The notes under the pieces were generated by a model, which did no database searches, was not told the DNA's origin, and saw nothing but the letters and a program-made list of their open reading frames with translations. From Thioalkalivibrio sp. ALE14 (GTDB lineage Bacteria; Pseudomonadota; Gammaproteobacteria; Ectothiorhodospirales; Ectothiorhodospiraceae): 64,000 nt of DNA. The position numbers and the translations under genes are program-made. Location: positions 62,001 to 126,000 of the forward strand of contig NZ_AQXY01000031.1 of assembly GCF_000376845.1 (NCBI RefSeq), in the 5' to 3' direction. This document shows, piece after piece, positions 1 to 8,611 of this stretch (the first letter of the stretch is position 1; every line of letters begins with the position of its first letter).

Positions 1-251
1 GGGTCATTGGCCAGATCCAGCTCCTTCGAGATGCACTTGAGTACATTCAGGGCCACCTTCTTCTCCAGTACCCACAGCAGGACCGACTGGCTGCCCTCGT
101 AGGTCATCCCGAGAAACGTCTTGCGGGCCTCGGCGCCGATGCCGCGCGCATCCATGATGGTCACGCCACCCGCGCCGGCCGCCTTCGCCGTGGCAATCGC
201 CTGTTCCTCCAGGTCATCGGAAAGGACGGCCACCAGTGCGGAAAATCTCAT
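1..251 (-). CDS. P-II-like regulatory protein, C-terminus cut by window edge
   Basis: This is the first 83 residues of a small P-II-family-like protein (start MRFSALVAVL); the rest lies beyond base 1. P-II proteins are trimeric cytoplasmic sensors that bind nucleotides and control transporters or enzymes. A ferredoxin-like beta-alpha-beta start and a loop around GMTYEGSQSVLLWVL fit the fold, but the classical T-loop tyrosine motif is not obvious. The gene lies only 3 bases after the DUF1538 membrane protein, and its Shine-Dalgarno (GGAGGAG) overlaps that gene's stop, so the two are probably co-translated. Genomic association of P-II-like genes with DUF1538 genes is known and suggests it regulates the membrane protein. 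The family call is moderate because the protein is incomplete. Confidence 0.72.
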   Translation of the reverse strand, partial: MRFSALVAVLSDDLEEQAIATAKAAGAGGVTIMDARGIGAEARKTFLGMTYEGSQSVLLWVLEKKVALNVLKCISKELDLAND

Positions 252-254
252 TGC

Positions 255-1766
255 TTACTCCTCCTGCCGCTCGTCGCGAGCGAACCAGCGTTCGTAAAGA
301 TCCACGGCGATCGCGTAGAGCATCACCGTGACAATGGGGAAAATCGAGGCAAACGCGATCAGGCCGAAGCCATCGATGAGCACGTTGCGGTCCTCCAGAT
401 GCGTGGCAAGGCCGATCCCCAGTGCCGTCACCAGCGGCACGGTGACCTCCGATGTGGTCACCCCGCCCAGATCGAAGGCGAGTGCCACGATCTGCTTGGG
501 CGCGAGGATTGTCAGCACGATCACCAGCAGGTACCCGCCCATGATGTAGTGGTGGATGGAATCCCCCGCGAGGATGCGATGGACCCCGATCGTGATGCCA
601 ATCGCGACGCCAAGCGCCACCAGGATCCGGATCACACTGCCCCGCAGCGAGCCCCGCGCCGCCTCCTCGGCCTTCTGGCCGATCGCGATCAACGCCGGTT
701 CCGCCATCGTCGTGGCAAACCCGATGGAAAAGGCAAAGACATAGACCCAGAAGAACAGCTCGTTGGTGATCAACTGCTCCGCCATGCTCTCGCCAATCGG
801 GAACAGTCCCAGCTTGAGCCCCACCACGAAGGCGTACAGCCCCAGCACCACCAGAACGAAGCCGAAGATCACCCGTGGGAGATACGGGATGCGCTTGCGC
901 AGCACGAAATACTGAAACACCACGATAACCGCGATGATCGGCGCCACATCGCGCAGCATCAGGAGCAGGTCCATCCCCATCGCGGATGCCCAGTGCCGCT
1001 GTCCGCTCCCTGGCAGATCCGTATCCGGGTCCATCGCGGCGGTCTCGGTACCGGTCGGGGCCGCCACATCCGCGCCGGCAAATACGATGATGCCGTAGAG
1101 CTGCACGGTAATCATCGGCACCATCACCGCCAGTGCGACCAGCCCGAAGCCGTCGCGCAACGGATTGCGCCCGCTGATCGAGGCGGCCAGCCCCAGCCCC
1201 AGGGCGGCCACCAGCGGCACGGTGACGATGTTCGTGGTGACCCCGCCCGAGTCATAGGCCAGGCCCACGATCTCCTCCGGGGCAAAGAAGGTCACTAGCA
1301 CCACCAGCACGTAGCCGCTCAGGATGTACCAGTGCAGCGGGTGGCCCATCACCGTGCGCAGGATCCCCAGTGCCACCACCGCCCCAACCGACAGGGCGAC
1401 GATCAGGCGCAATATGAAACCCTCGATTCGCCCCTCGCTGATCAGCTCGGCCTGTTCCGCCACGGCGATCAGGGCCGGCTCCGCGATCACCGTGGCAAAC
1501 CCGAGGGTAAAGCCGAAGGCCATGAGCAGCAGCAGCGAGCCACGCCGCGCCAGGGCATTGGAGAGGTTCTTGCCAATGGGGAAAATCCCCATTTCCAGCC
1601 CCTGCAGAAACAACGCCACACCGAACACCACGATGGCCAGCCCTGCCACCATCGACAGCAGACCATCCGGCATCGTGCGCAGTACGAGTGCCTGGAACAC
1701 CGCCACCACAATCACGATGGGCGCCAGGTTGCGCGCCGCGTGACCCAGGGTGTGGAGAAAGTTCAT
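255..1766 (-). CDS. DUF1538 integral membrane protein, internally duplicated
   Basis: This 503-residue polytopic membrane protein is made of two DUF1538 repeats, roughly residues 10-235 and 270-490. The repeats share visible signatures: ATVIAEPALIAVAEQAE matches ATTMAEPALIAIGQKAE, and SGGVTTNIVTVPLVAALG matches LGGVTTSEVTVPLVTALG. The linker around residues 240-260 is hydrophilic. About a dozen hydrophobic segments are apparent. The inverted or tandem two-repeat layout is typical of secondary transporters, but no substrate is established for the family. The P-II-like gene follows at 3 bases, which suggests regulated transport. The ATG at 1766 gives a hydrophobic first helix. Confidence 0.85.
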   Translation of the reverse strand: MNFLHTLGHAARNLAPIVIVVAVFQALVLRTMPDGLLSMVAGLAIVVFGVALFLQGLEMGIFPIGKNLSNALARRGSLLLLMAFGFTLGFATVIAEPALIAVAEQAELISEGRIEGFILRLIVALSVGAVVALGILRTVMGHPLHWYILSGYVLVVLVTFFAPEEIVGLAYDSGGVTTNIVTVPLVAALGLGLAASISGRNPLRDGFGLVALAVMVPMITVQLYGIIVFAGADVAAPTGTETAAMDPDTDLPGSGQRHWASAMGMDLLLMLRDVAPIIAVIVVFQYFVLRKRIPYLPRVIFGFVLVVLGLYAFVVGLKLGLFPIGESMAEQLITNELFFWVYVFAFSIGFATTMAEPALIAIGQKAEEAARGSLRGSVIRILVALGVAIGITIGVHRILAGDSIHHYIMGGYLLVIVLTILAPKQIVALAFDLGGVTTSEVTVPLVTALGIGLATHLEDRNVLIDGFGLIAFASIFPIVTVMLYAIAVDLYERWFARDERQEE

Positions 1767-1826
1767 GCGCTCCCTTGCCGGGGTATCGCCCCGGAATCAA
1801 TTCCCCGCGTGGTGGTCGCAGGGTGT

Positions 1827-2531
1827 ATGAAATCCCTGCAGATACCCTATCGCGCCTTAGTCATCGGCGCCACGGGCGGCCTCGGCGCCGCCTTCCTCCA
1901 GCATCTTGAAAACGACCCGAACTGCGCACAGGTGGTGGGCCTCGGGCGCAGCACCCACCCCGCCGTGGACCTTCTGAACGAGACCAGTATCGAGGCCGCG
2001 GCAAACTGGCTAAAGGAGCAGGCGCCGGAATGGGACCTGATCATCGACGCCACCGGCGTCCTGACCATTGACGGCCAGGGACCGGAGAAGCGCCTGCGCG
2101 ACCTCGACCCGACGATCATGGCACAGGCCTTCGCCGTCAATGCCATCGGTCCGGCGCTGTTGTTCAAGCATCTGACACCACTGCTCCCGCGCGGCCGCAA
2201 GGGTGTCCTGGCCACCCTGTCCGCCCGGGTCGGCTCCATCGAGGACAACCACCTCGGCGGCTGGGTCAGCTATCGCGCCTCCAAGGCCGCACTCAACCAG
2301 ATCGTCCGCACCACGGCCCTGGAAATGCGTTTCAGCCATCGCCAGGCCGTCGTGGTCGCCCTGCAGCCCGGGACCTGTGCCACGCCCCTGTCGGAGCCGT
2401 ATCGTTCGCGCGCACCCGAGGTGCTGAGCCCTGAGTACGCCACTGGACAGCTGCTGGCAGTCCTCGACCGACTGGACGCCGAGCAATCCGGGAGCTTCCA
2501 CGACTTCGAGGGCCAGCGTCTCCCCTTTTGA
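1827..2531 (+). CDS. Short-chain dehydrogenase/reductase (SDR) family protein
   Basis: This 234-residue cytoplasmic oxidoreductase belongs to the classical SDR fold. The nucleotide-binding motif GATGGLG is at residues 14-20, NAIG near 105-108, a candidate catalytic Ser at 132 or 137, and Tyr149 and Lys153 in SYRASK. The sequence resembles the C-factor/CsgA-like branch of SDRs found in gammaproteobacteria; its substrate cannot be read from sequence. The ATG at 1827 puts the Rossmann strand at the N-terminus, as expected; an in-frame open stretch upstream is antisense to the DUF1538 gene and was ignored. The gene is divergent from the DUF1538 gene and about 90 bases upstream of ompW. Confidence 0.85.
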   Translation: MKSLQIPYRALVIGATGGLGAAFLQHLENDPNCAQVVGLGRSTHPAVDLLNETSIEAAANWLKEQAPEWDLIIDATGVLTIDGQGPEKRLRDLDPTIMAQAFAVNAIGPALLFKHLTPLLPRGRKGVLATLSARVGSIEDNHLGGWVSYRASKAALNQIVRTTALEMRFSHRQAVVVALQPGTCATPLSEPYRSRAPEVLSPEYATGQLLAVLDRLDAEQSGSFHDFEGQRLPF

Positions 2532-2546
2532 AAACCGTCGCCGGAA

Positions 2547-2588
2547 ATGATCTGCATCAACGAATACTGATACGCGCGGCGCGATAGT
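2547..2588 (+). promoter_or_regulatory. FNR-type site and -10 element of ompW
   Basis: ATGATCTGCATCAA at 2547-2560 matches the FNR/ANR consensus TTGAT-N4-ATCAA with one mismatch. Its centre is 2553.5. A GATAGT hexamer at 2583-2588 would place the transcription start near 2595, 41.5 bases from the site centre, which is exactly class II FNR activator geometry. ompW is a known FNR-responsive gene in Escherichia coli. The spacing and the target gene together make this a plausible oxygen-responsive promoter; binding is inferred. Confidence 0.6.
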
Positions 2589-2623
2589 ACCTCCGAACAA
2601 TCACGCCTTCGGAGGAACCGAAA

Positions 2624-3289
2624 ATGCGACGCACCCTGACCTTCCGCTCCCTGGCGCTGGCCGGCCTGCTGGCCCCCGCCGCCCTGATCCCGGCCCACGC
2701 CACCGCCGCCAATGCCGATGTCTCCGCCGGCGACTGGCTGCTCCGTGGCGGCCTGACCCATGTGGCCCCCAAGTCCGACAATGGCAACCTGGATGCAAGC
2801 GGCCTGGGCCTGAGTGCAACTGCACCAGCTGACGTCGGCTCCAACACCCGCCCTTCCGGCAACATCACCTACATGATGACCGACAATCTGGGCCTGGAAC
2901 TGCTGGTCGCCATCCCATTCAAGCATGATCTGAACGTTGGCGGTGTCGACATCGGCAGCACGCGCCACCTGCCGCCGACCCTGAGCCTGCAGTACCACTT
3001 CAACACCGGTACCGCGGTCCGCCCCTACGTTGGCGCCGGCATCAACTACACCTACTTCTTCGACGAAGATACGGCGTCGGTCACATTGGGGCAGGATGTC
3101 GACCTGGATGATTCCTGGGGCGCCGCAGTGCAGGCCGGGATCGACTTCGCGGTGGACGACAACTGGTTCGTGAACGCCGAAGTGCGCTGGATCGACATCG
3201 ACACTGACGTGTCTCTGGGCGGCGCCCATCTCGGCACCGTCAATATCGATCCCTGGACCTTCGGGATGAACGTCGGCTACCGCTTCTAA
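2624..3289 (+). CDS. ompW: OmpW-family outer membrane protein
   Basis: This is a 221-residue outer membrane beta-barrel of the OmpW family, eight-stranded porin-like channels for small hydrophobic molecules. A signal peptide runs over about residues 1-28 (MRRTLTFRSL..AHATA). The mature protein alternates barrel strands and ends in the aromatic NVGYRF, with the terminal Phe recognised by the BAM machinery. PYVGAGINYTYFF and VNAEVRWIDIDTD are family-typical strands. A strong Shine-Dalgarno (GGAGG) precedes the ATG. The gene appears monocistronic, with an FNR-like site upstream that suggests induction at low oxygen. Confidence 0.92.
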   Translation: MRRTLTFRSLALAGLLAPAALIPAHATAANADVSAGDWLLRGGLTHVAPKSDNGNLDASGLGLSATAPADVGSNTRPSGNITYMMTDNLGLELLVAIPFKHDLNVGGVDIGSTRHLPPTLSLQYHFNTGTAVRPYVGAGINYTYFFDEDTASVTLGQDVDLDDSWGAAVQAGIDFAVDDNWFVNAEVRWIDIDTDVSLGGAHLGTVNIDPWTFGMNVGYRF

Positions 3290-3316
3290 CGCAAGCTGCA
3301 CCAGAAAGACGCCGGC

Positions 3317-3739
3317 CTAGCTGCCGACGTCTTCTACGAGGCCGAGGATCCGCGCGATGCGGGCCTCGGCCTCTTTCATTTCCAGGCCTCGGGATTTCGG
3401 CGCACCCCAGACCGGACCGGGCCAGGCCGGGTCCCCCTCGAAGCGTGCCACATGGTGCAGGTGCAACTGCGCGACGATGTTGCCGAGCTTGGCCACATTG
3501 AGTGCCCGGGGGGCAAAGGCCTCCTCCATCGCTCGCGCCAGTGCCCCCGATTCGCGGGCCAGCTGGACCGCATCCTCGGCGTCCAGGTGGTGCAACTCCT
3601 GGAGGTCGTCCCGCCGTGGCACCAGGATGAACCAGGGATAGTCGAAGTGATCCATCAGCCGGACACTCGAGAGCGGCCACTCGGCGACCGACCAGGTATC
3701 CGCCGCCAGGCGCCCATCCAGCTGGAACTTACTCACCAT
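3317..3739 (-). CDS. HIT-family nucleotide hydrolase/transferase
   Basis: This 140-residue protein has the histidine-triad fold. The signature reads QLHLHHVARF, so the first triad position is Gln rather than His; this form is usual in a proteobacterial HIT subgroup whose members read PQLHxHHIxR. Family members hydrolyse nucleoside phosphoramidates or similar compounds; the real substrate is unknown. The ATG at 3739 overlaps the end of the M1 peptidase gene by 11 bases, so it is the last gene of a chaN-like - peptidase - HIT operon. An in-frame upstream extension falls inside the peptidase gene and was rejected. Confidence 0.86.
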   Translation of the reverse strand: MVSKFQLDGRLAADTWSVAEWPLSSVRLMDHFDYPWFILVPRRDDLQELHHLDAEDAVQLARESGALARAMEEAFAPRALNVAKLGNIVAQLHLHHVARFEGDPAWPGPVWGAPKSRGLEMKEAEARIARILGLVEDVGS

Positions 3740-5696
3740 CGTCGAACCTCTGCCAGACTCCCGGCTGCGACCAGAGACCCGTACGCCAGGCCCCGTCCGG
3801 TTCCTGCAGCAGGTAACTGTAGTGCGACCGATGGCGCAACGCCGCGGCGACATCGCCCCGGGCATCCCCGTCCGCGCCGCTGGTCACGACCAGCCGTGTC
3901 TCCGGCACAGTCCAGGCCCGTGGACCGGTCTCCGTACCTGCATCACCCTCCACCGCGCCAGGATTCCGTGGCAAGCCTCGTGCTTCCAGCCAGTCGGCCA
4001 CGCTGGAATGGGAACCCAGCAGGATTCGCGCCCCGTCCGAATCCTCCGCAATATCCGGGACCCGGCCGAGCCAGGGTGCGACCTCGGCCGCCGCGGCGTT
4101 CCCCAGTGTGACGATCCGCGTGTCCGGGTCCAGCGCCGCCTGCCGCAGGATCGCGGGTGACTCGTCCGGGGCCAGCTGACGGAACAACCGCCAGTCCGGG
4201 TCGACTGCGATCGCCCGGGGGCGGCTGGAAGTCTCGAGCGAAACGGATGTCCGCTCGCCATTGAGCATCACCCAGTGCGTCTCGTGCCCCGCCCCGGTGT
4301 CCACCACCAGCGGGACATACAGGTCCCATGGGTCGTGATCGTCCGCCTGACGCAGAAGCCCATGGACCACCCAACCGGTTTCGCGCTCCTCCCGCCGCAG
4401 ATCCGTCAATTCCAGCGCCGGCGCCCCGGCACGGTCGATCCACTGGGCAAAAAACGGTCGCAGATCCTGGTCGGTCACCTCATCGAAGGCCGCGATCACG
4501 GCATCCCAGTCCGCCTCGCGAAAGCGCCACTCGTCGTACAGGGTCCGTGCACCGGCCCGGAACGCCTCGGCCCCGATCCGATCCTCCAGCATCCGCCACA
4601 GCATCGCCCCTCGGTGATACCCGGCGATGCGCGCCGCCCCGGAGTTCCCGCCGCGAAAACTCGCGTGCGGGCGATCCTCACCGGCCGGGAGTGCCGCGTA
4701 GTCCCGCAGCCACTGTCCCCGTTCCTCGCGCCCTTCCCCGCGTTCTCGCTTGAACTGGTAGTCGGCCATGTAGGTCGTCAACCCCTCCGACCAGTTGCCG
4801 TCCACCGCATCCACATACACCCCGGTGCCCCACCAGGCGTGCAGCACCTCATGCCCCAGCGAGGTATGCGGGATGAACGGCAGCGGAATCACGCGCTCCC
4901 CCAGCAGGGTAAATCCCGAAAACGCGAGCCCCACCGGTCGGGGACTCGCGGCCATCGTGAAGGTGTCGAAGGGATACCGCCCGATCTCGTCGCTGAAGCG
5001 CTGCAGGTACCCGGCCGCCTGGTTCCGGTAGGTCTCGCCAAAGCCTTGCTCCAGGCCCTCCGGGAACAGGGTGCGGACCGTCACCTCGCCGGCCGCGCGC
5101 TCGCCGGATACCCACGGACCGGTCGCCACGGCCAGTGCGCGCCCCGCCGGGTGTTCGTAGATTGCGCGGTACTCACTACCATTCGATTCCTCGGCCACGC
5201 GCGAGCCCGACGCAACCACGAGATGCCCGCCGGTCGTCGTCAGCTCGATCCGCACTGCGTGGGGCTCGGCGTCCGGTCGCCGTGGATACCAGTCCGCTCC
5301 GGGCGGAAGATAGCCGCCCCGAGAATCGAGGAAGCCGCTGCCCGGCCGCGCATCCTCCAGAGCGGGAAGCCGCGCGCCGTAGCGGATCACCAGGGCACCG
5401 GCATCAGGCTCCGGCGCACGCACCAACTCCAGCCAGCCATCCTCGCTGCGTTCATAGGCAACCGCCTGCCCGCCGAGCGAAACGGTGTCCACTGCAATGC
5501 CCGGATCCAGCCGGAAGCGCCGCAGCGACTCCGGCTCGACACTCCCCGGGTCTGCCTCGAAGCGTCCCTCCAGGAGGGCCTGCTCCGGGTCGAGTTCGAT
5601 CTGCAGCGTCACCCCGTCGAATCCCGCCGCGGCAGCGACCGGGCCGGTCACCAGCCACAGCACCGCGGCAACGCCAGCCATGCCCCATGCATGCAT
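3729..5696 (-). CDS. Secreted M1-family zinc metallopeptidase
   Basis: This 655-residue protein has an N-terminal signal peptide (residues 1-24, ending in ...VAAAAG) and is probably periplasmic. The zinc site is HEVLH at about 282-286, followed 17 residues later by Glu304 in NWSEGLTTY, as in gluzincins of family M1. The N-terminal 200 residues form the beta-sandwich seen before M1 catalytic domains, and residues 400-655 are the C-terminal part. The canonical GAMEN exopeptidase motif is not evident; the matching position reads PVGLAFSGF, so aminopeptidase specificity is doubtful. It starts 3 bases after the ChaN/PDZ gene and overlaps the HIT gene. Confidence 0.85.
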   Translation of the reverse strand: MHAWGMAGVAAVLWLVTGPVAAAAGFDGVTLQIELDPEQALLEGRFEADPGSVEPESLRRFRLDPGIAVDTVSLGGQAVAYERSEDGWLELVRAPEPDAGALVIRYGARLPALEDARPGSGFLDSRGGYLPPGADWYPRRPDAEPHAVRIELTTTGGHLVVASGSRVAEESNGSEYRAIYEHPAGRALAVATGPWVSGERAAGEVTVRTLFPEGLEQGFGETYRNQAAGYLQRFSDEIGRYPFDTFTMAASPRPVGLAFSGFTLLGERVIPLPFIPHTSLGHEVLHAWWGTGVYVDAVDGNWSEGLTTYMADYQFKRERGEGREERGQWLRDYAALPAGEDRPHASFRGGNSGAARIAGYHRGAMLWRMLEDRIGAEAFRAGARTLYDEWRFREADWDAVIAAFDEVTDQDLRPFFAQWIDRAGAPALELTDLRREERETGWVVHGLLRQADDHDPWDLYVPLVVDTGAGHETHWVMLNGERTSVSLETSSRPRAIAVDPDWRLFRQLAPDESPAILRQAALDPDTRIVTLGNAAAAEVAPWLGRVPDIAEDSDGARILLGSHSSVADWLEARGLPRNPGAVEGDAGTETGPRAWTVPETRLVVTSGADGDARGDVAAALRHRSHYSYLLQEPDGAWRTGLWSQPGVWQRFDDGE

Positions 5697-5699
5697 CGG

Positions 5700-6857
5700 T
5701 CAGTCTCCGTACGGGAAACGCGCCACGCGCTCGAGCCGTTCGCCTTCGCGCTCGATCTCCAGCGGCAGCCAGGTACCGGGTGCCACCGCCTGCACCACCC
5801 GCTGCAGATCGCCCGCGGCCCGGATCGGGCGTTCGCCCGCCTGCAACACGCGATCCCCCGCCTGCAGCCCCGCAGCATCCGCCACCGAGCCCGGCTGCAC
5901 GCGCAGGACACGAATACCCGGCGCGTCATCCCCCTCCAGGTGCACCCCCAGCAAAGCGCCGGAGGTCTCGAAGCGGTCATCCTGCGGGACGCCAAACAGC
6001 GCGTCGGCCAGGGCCGGATCGCTCTCCCGGCAGCTACCCGGTTCGCGCGGCAGCAACACTGCGGTATCGGTCACGCCCAGATCCGCCAGCTGGTGGGGTA
6101 CCCCGTACCCGTATTCCAGATGCCCGGAACCGATGATGGCAGCCACCAGCGGGGGCTGCTCGCCGCCCTCCTCTAGCCGGTCGGCGATGGCCCCCGCCAT
6201 CATGCGATCCCAGGCCACCTGGGTCGCGACAAAGCGATCCGCGTCCGGACCCATCCCGGCCGGGTGGCGTTCCAGCACCGCCTCGAGATACGCCCGATAC
6301 CCGTCACTGGGCTCGGCCGGCGGGGAGACGCCGTCCCGGGTTTCCGTATCCACGGCCTCCCAGCCCTCCTGCCCGAGACGGCGAATCTGCTCGCGCTCGA
6401 GATTCAAGGCCAGCAGCGGAACCCCATGGACCCGGGCGAAGTGCAGGATGGGCCAGTACAGGTCGGGATCAAAGCCCCAGTGCGTATACCAGCCACTTTC
6501 CTCCAGGAAGGTCTCGGGATCGAGTTCGCCCGCGACCCAGGCGTCGAGGACCGGTTGCCTGGAGCGCGGCAGCATCTCCAGCCCGATCACCAGGTCCGGA
6601 CGATGGCCGAGCAGCGCGGCCAGGGTGCCCAGTTGCCAGCGATGGTGATCCATCCGGTCGTGGCGTTCACCCAGCAGGACTGCATCCCGAGTCGCCAGAT
6701 CGCGATACAGCCCGGCGACATCCAGTGCCTCGCCGCCCGGCGACACCCAGGCACCCGGAGGCGGACACTCGTCGGCGCCCTGCGCCGTGCCCGCCAGCAA
6801 CAAGGCCACAAGCCCCAGGGTCCCGAACCGCTTGCTCAACCACACACCTGCGTTCAT
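5700..6857 (-). CDS. ChaN-like haem-binding protein fused to a PDZ domain
   Basis: This 385-residue exported protein has a signal sequence at residues 1-28. Residues about 40-275 match the ChaN family (haem-binding, EreA-like fold), with LLGERHDRMDHH near the start and IGSGHLEYGYGVPHQL near the end. Residues about 295-380 form a PDZ domain (GIRVLRVQPGSVADAAGL..GDRVLQ). ChaN proteins bind haem at the outer membrane; the PDZ domain suggests a peptide or protease partner. The next gene, 3 bases away, is a secreted M1 peptidase. The fusion and the operon suggest a periplasmic haem- or peptide-handling unit, which is inference. Confidence 0.83.
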   Translation of the reverse strand: MNAGVWLSKRFGTLGLVALLLAGTAQGADECPPPGAWVSPGGEALDVAGLYRDLATRDAVLLGERHDRMDHHRWQLGTLAALLGHRPDLVIGLEMLPRSRQPVLDAWVAGELDPETFLEESGWYTHWGFDPDLYWPILHFARVHGVPLLALNLEREQIRRLGQEGWEAVDTETRDGVSPPAEPSDGYRAYLEAVLERHPAGMGPDADRFVATQVAWDRMMAGAIADRLEEGGEQPPLVAAIIGSGHLEYGYGVPHQLADLGVTDTAVLLPREPGSCRESDPALADALFGVPQDDRFETSGALLGVHLEGDDAPGIRVLRVQPGSVADAAGLQAGDRVLQAGERPIRAAGDLQRVVQAVAPGTWLPLEIEREGERLERVARFPYGD

Positions 6858-6975
6858 TCAACACTCCTCGTCCCGAGCGGCCAATGGAGATTCGACGCCC
6901 GGCCGCCAACCCACCTGAAGACCCCGTGGCGCCACGGGCGTTCCCCCGGCGCGCCCCCTCGGTTAGCCTGCGGGG

Positions 6976-7755
6976 ATGAACACCACTTCGCAAAGCCCCT
7001 CGCGCCGGGTCTGGCTGGACCAGATGATCGGCGTGTTCCGGTCCCTGGTCATCTATCGCCGCCCCGGACGCCAGCGGGGACTGCAACGAATGTATGCCCC
7101 GTTCATCCAGTCCGGGGATCTTGTGTTCGACATCGGCGCGCATGTGGGCGACCGCACCCGTGCCTTCGCCGACCTCAGCGCGCGGGTGGTCGCCCTGGAG
7201 CCCCAGCCACAACTCATCCCCTGGCTGCGCCGGGCCGTACGGGGCCGCTCGGGCGTCTCGATCCGGCGCGAGGTCGCCGGGCCCCGCCCCGGTTCCGCCC
7301 AGCTGCAGGTCAGCCGTCGACACCCGACCGTTTCTTCGGCCTCGCGCCCCTGGGTCCAGTCCCTGCGCAGCCGCAATCGCAGCTTCAAGCACGTGCACTG
7401 GGACGACGAGATCACGGTCCCCATGGTGACGCTCGACCAGCTGATCGAGGAATACGGCACCCCGGCCTTCTGCAAGATCGACGTGGAAGGCCTGGAGGCC
7501 GAGGTGCTGCGCGGGCTCACCCACCCGATACCCGCACTGTCGTTCGAGTTCGTGGCCGGCGCGCTGGACGTCACCCGCGACTGCATTGGGCAACTGGATG
7601 AACTGGATAGCTACACGTACAACCTGATCCGCGGCGAGCGGCGCGAGTACCAGTTTTCCGACTGGCAGTCCGGCACGGCGATCCTGGCCTGGCTGGAGGA
7701 ACATGGCGAACGCCTGGGTTCAGGGGATCTCTACGCTCGCCGGCCACCTGCTTGA
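6976..7755 (+). CDS. FkbM-family SAM-dependent methyltransferase
   Basis: This 259-residue cytoplasmic protein has the class I methyltransferase motif I VFDIGAHVGDRT at about 50-61, the acidic end of the next strand (ALEPQPQ, 73-79), and the FkbM hallmark KIDVEGLEAEVL at 167-178. Family members O-methylate sugars, polyketides or other small molecules; the substrate is unknown here. An Arg/Ser-rich insert lies around residues 110-138. The gene is divergent from the ChaN/PDZ gene and followed at 32 bases by a creatininase-family gene, with which it may be co-transcribed. Confidence 0.88.
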   Translation: MNTTSQSPSRRVWLDQMIGVFRSLVIYRRPGRQRGLQRMYAPFIQSGDLVFDIGAHVGDRTRAFADLSARVVALEPQPQLIPWLRRAVRGRSGVSIRREVAGPRPGSAQLQVSRRHPTVSSASRPWVQSLRSRNRSFKHVHWDDEITVPMVTLDQLIEEYGTPAFCKIDVEGLEAEVLRGLTHPIPALSFEFVAGALDVTRDCIGQLDELDSYTYNLIRGERREYQFSDWQSGTAILAWLEEHGERLGSGDLYARRPPA

Positions 7756-7787
7756 CGCATGCCGGAGCGAAAGACAAGGCTGAATTC

Positions 7788-8591
7788 ATGACTACCGACC
7801 CCCTGCCCTGGTGGCAAGACCTCACGAGCGCCGCGATCGCCGACCTCGCCACGCGCGATGCCGTCGCCATCCTGCCGCTGTCGGCCATCGAGCAGCACGG
7901 CCCCCACCTGCCGCTGGAGACCGACTACCGCATCGGCATCGGGCTGCTGCAGGCGGCCTTCGCAACGCTGCAGGACGACCTGCCGCTGGCGGTACTGCCC
8001 CCACTTGCGATCGCCACCAGCACCGAACACACCGGTTTCGCCGGGACCCTGACCCTGCGCCCGGAGACCGCCCTGGCCACTCTGCGCGACATCGGCGACA
8101 GCGTCGCGCGTAGCGGCCTGCGCCGCCTGCTGATCGTGAACAGCCACGGCGGCAATACCGCGATCTGCGACCTCGCCGCACTCGAGTTGCGCCGTACCCA
8201 CGGCATGCTCGTGGTCAAGCATCACTATTTCACCCAGCCACCGCCGGAGGCGCTGGGCATCAAATCGTCAGAGCTTCGCCACGGCCTGCACGGGGGGCTG
8301 ATCGAGACCGCGATGATGCGCTACCTCGTCCCCGGGAAGGTTCATATGGGAGCGGCGGCGGCTGCACCCTCTCTGGGCGCAAGGCTTGAGGACGAGATGG
8401 AAACGCTGGAACCGGAAGGCCGTGCGTCATTCGCCTGGATGGCGGGCGACCTGAACCCGTCCGGTGTGGTCGGTGATGCCGGTAGCGCCACCGCCGAGCT
8501 GGGGCAGCGTCTGGTCGAGCATTACGCCGGGCACCTGGCCGCGACGATCCGCGACGCCGCCGGCTTCGACCTGACGCACCTCGTCCGCTGA
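7788..8591 (+). CDS. Creatininase-family amidohydrolase
   Basis: This 267-residue protein carries the creatininase metal-site motifs IEQHGPHLPLETD at about 34-46 and NSHGGN at 118-123. Members hydrolyse cyclic or linear amides, including creatinine and the formamide FAPy in deazaflavin/riboflavin-type pathways. The nearby GTP cyclohydrolase II and RibD_C genes make a role in a GTP-derived pathway conceivable, but that is inference. The ATG at 7788 was preferred over a TTG at 7752 that would overlap the preceding gene; neither has a strong Shine-Dalgarno. Confidence 0.84.
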   Translation: MTTDPLPWWQDLTSAAIADLATRDAVAILPLSAIEQHGPHLPLETDYRIGIGLLQAAFATLQDDLPLAVLPPLAIATSTEHTGFAGTLTLRPETALATLRDIGDSVARSGLRRLLIVNSHGGNTAICDLAALELRRTHGMLVVKHHYFTQPPPEALGIKSSELRHGLHGGLIETAMMRYLVPGKVHMGAAAAAPSLGARLEDEMETLEPEGRASFAWMAGDLNPSGVVGDAGSATAELGQRLVEHYAGHLAATIRDAAGFDLTHLVR

Positions 8592-8611
8592 GACGGGCTA
8601 ACGCGACACGC

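Noticed and set aside
399-1298. Long open frames opposite the DUF1538 gene and similar antisense frames across the window
   Set aside because: GC-rich coding DNA gives long shadow frames; their products are Arg/His/Pro/Gly-rich with no family features and no ribosome-binding sites.
3450-3482. Loss of the first histidine in the HIT triad as a sign of inactivation
   Set aside because: Gln at that position is usual in the proteobacterial QLHxHH subgroup, so it is not evidence of decay.
4275-6176. A 633-codon plus-strand frame antisense to the M1 peptidase and ChaN genes
   Set aside because: Composition is low-complexity Arg/His/Gln-rich and the opposite strand encodes clear protein domains through the whole span.
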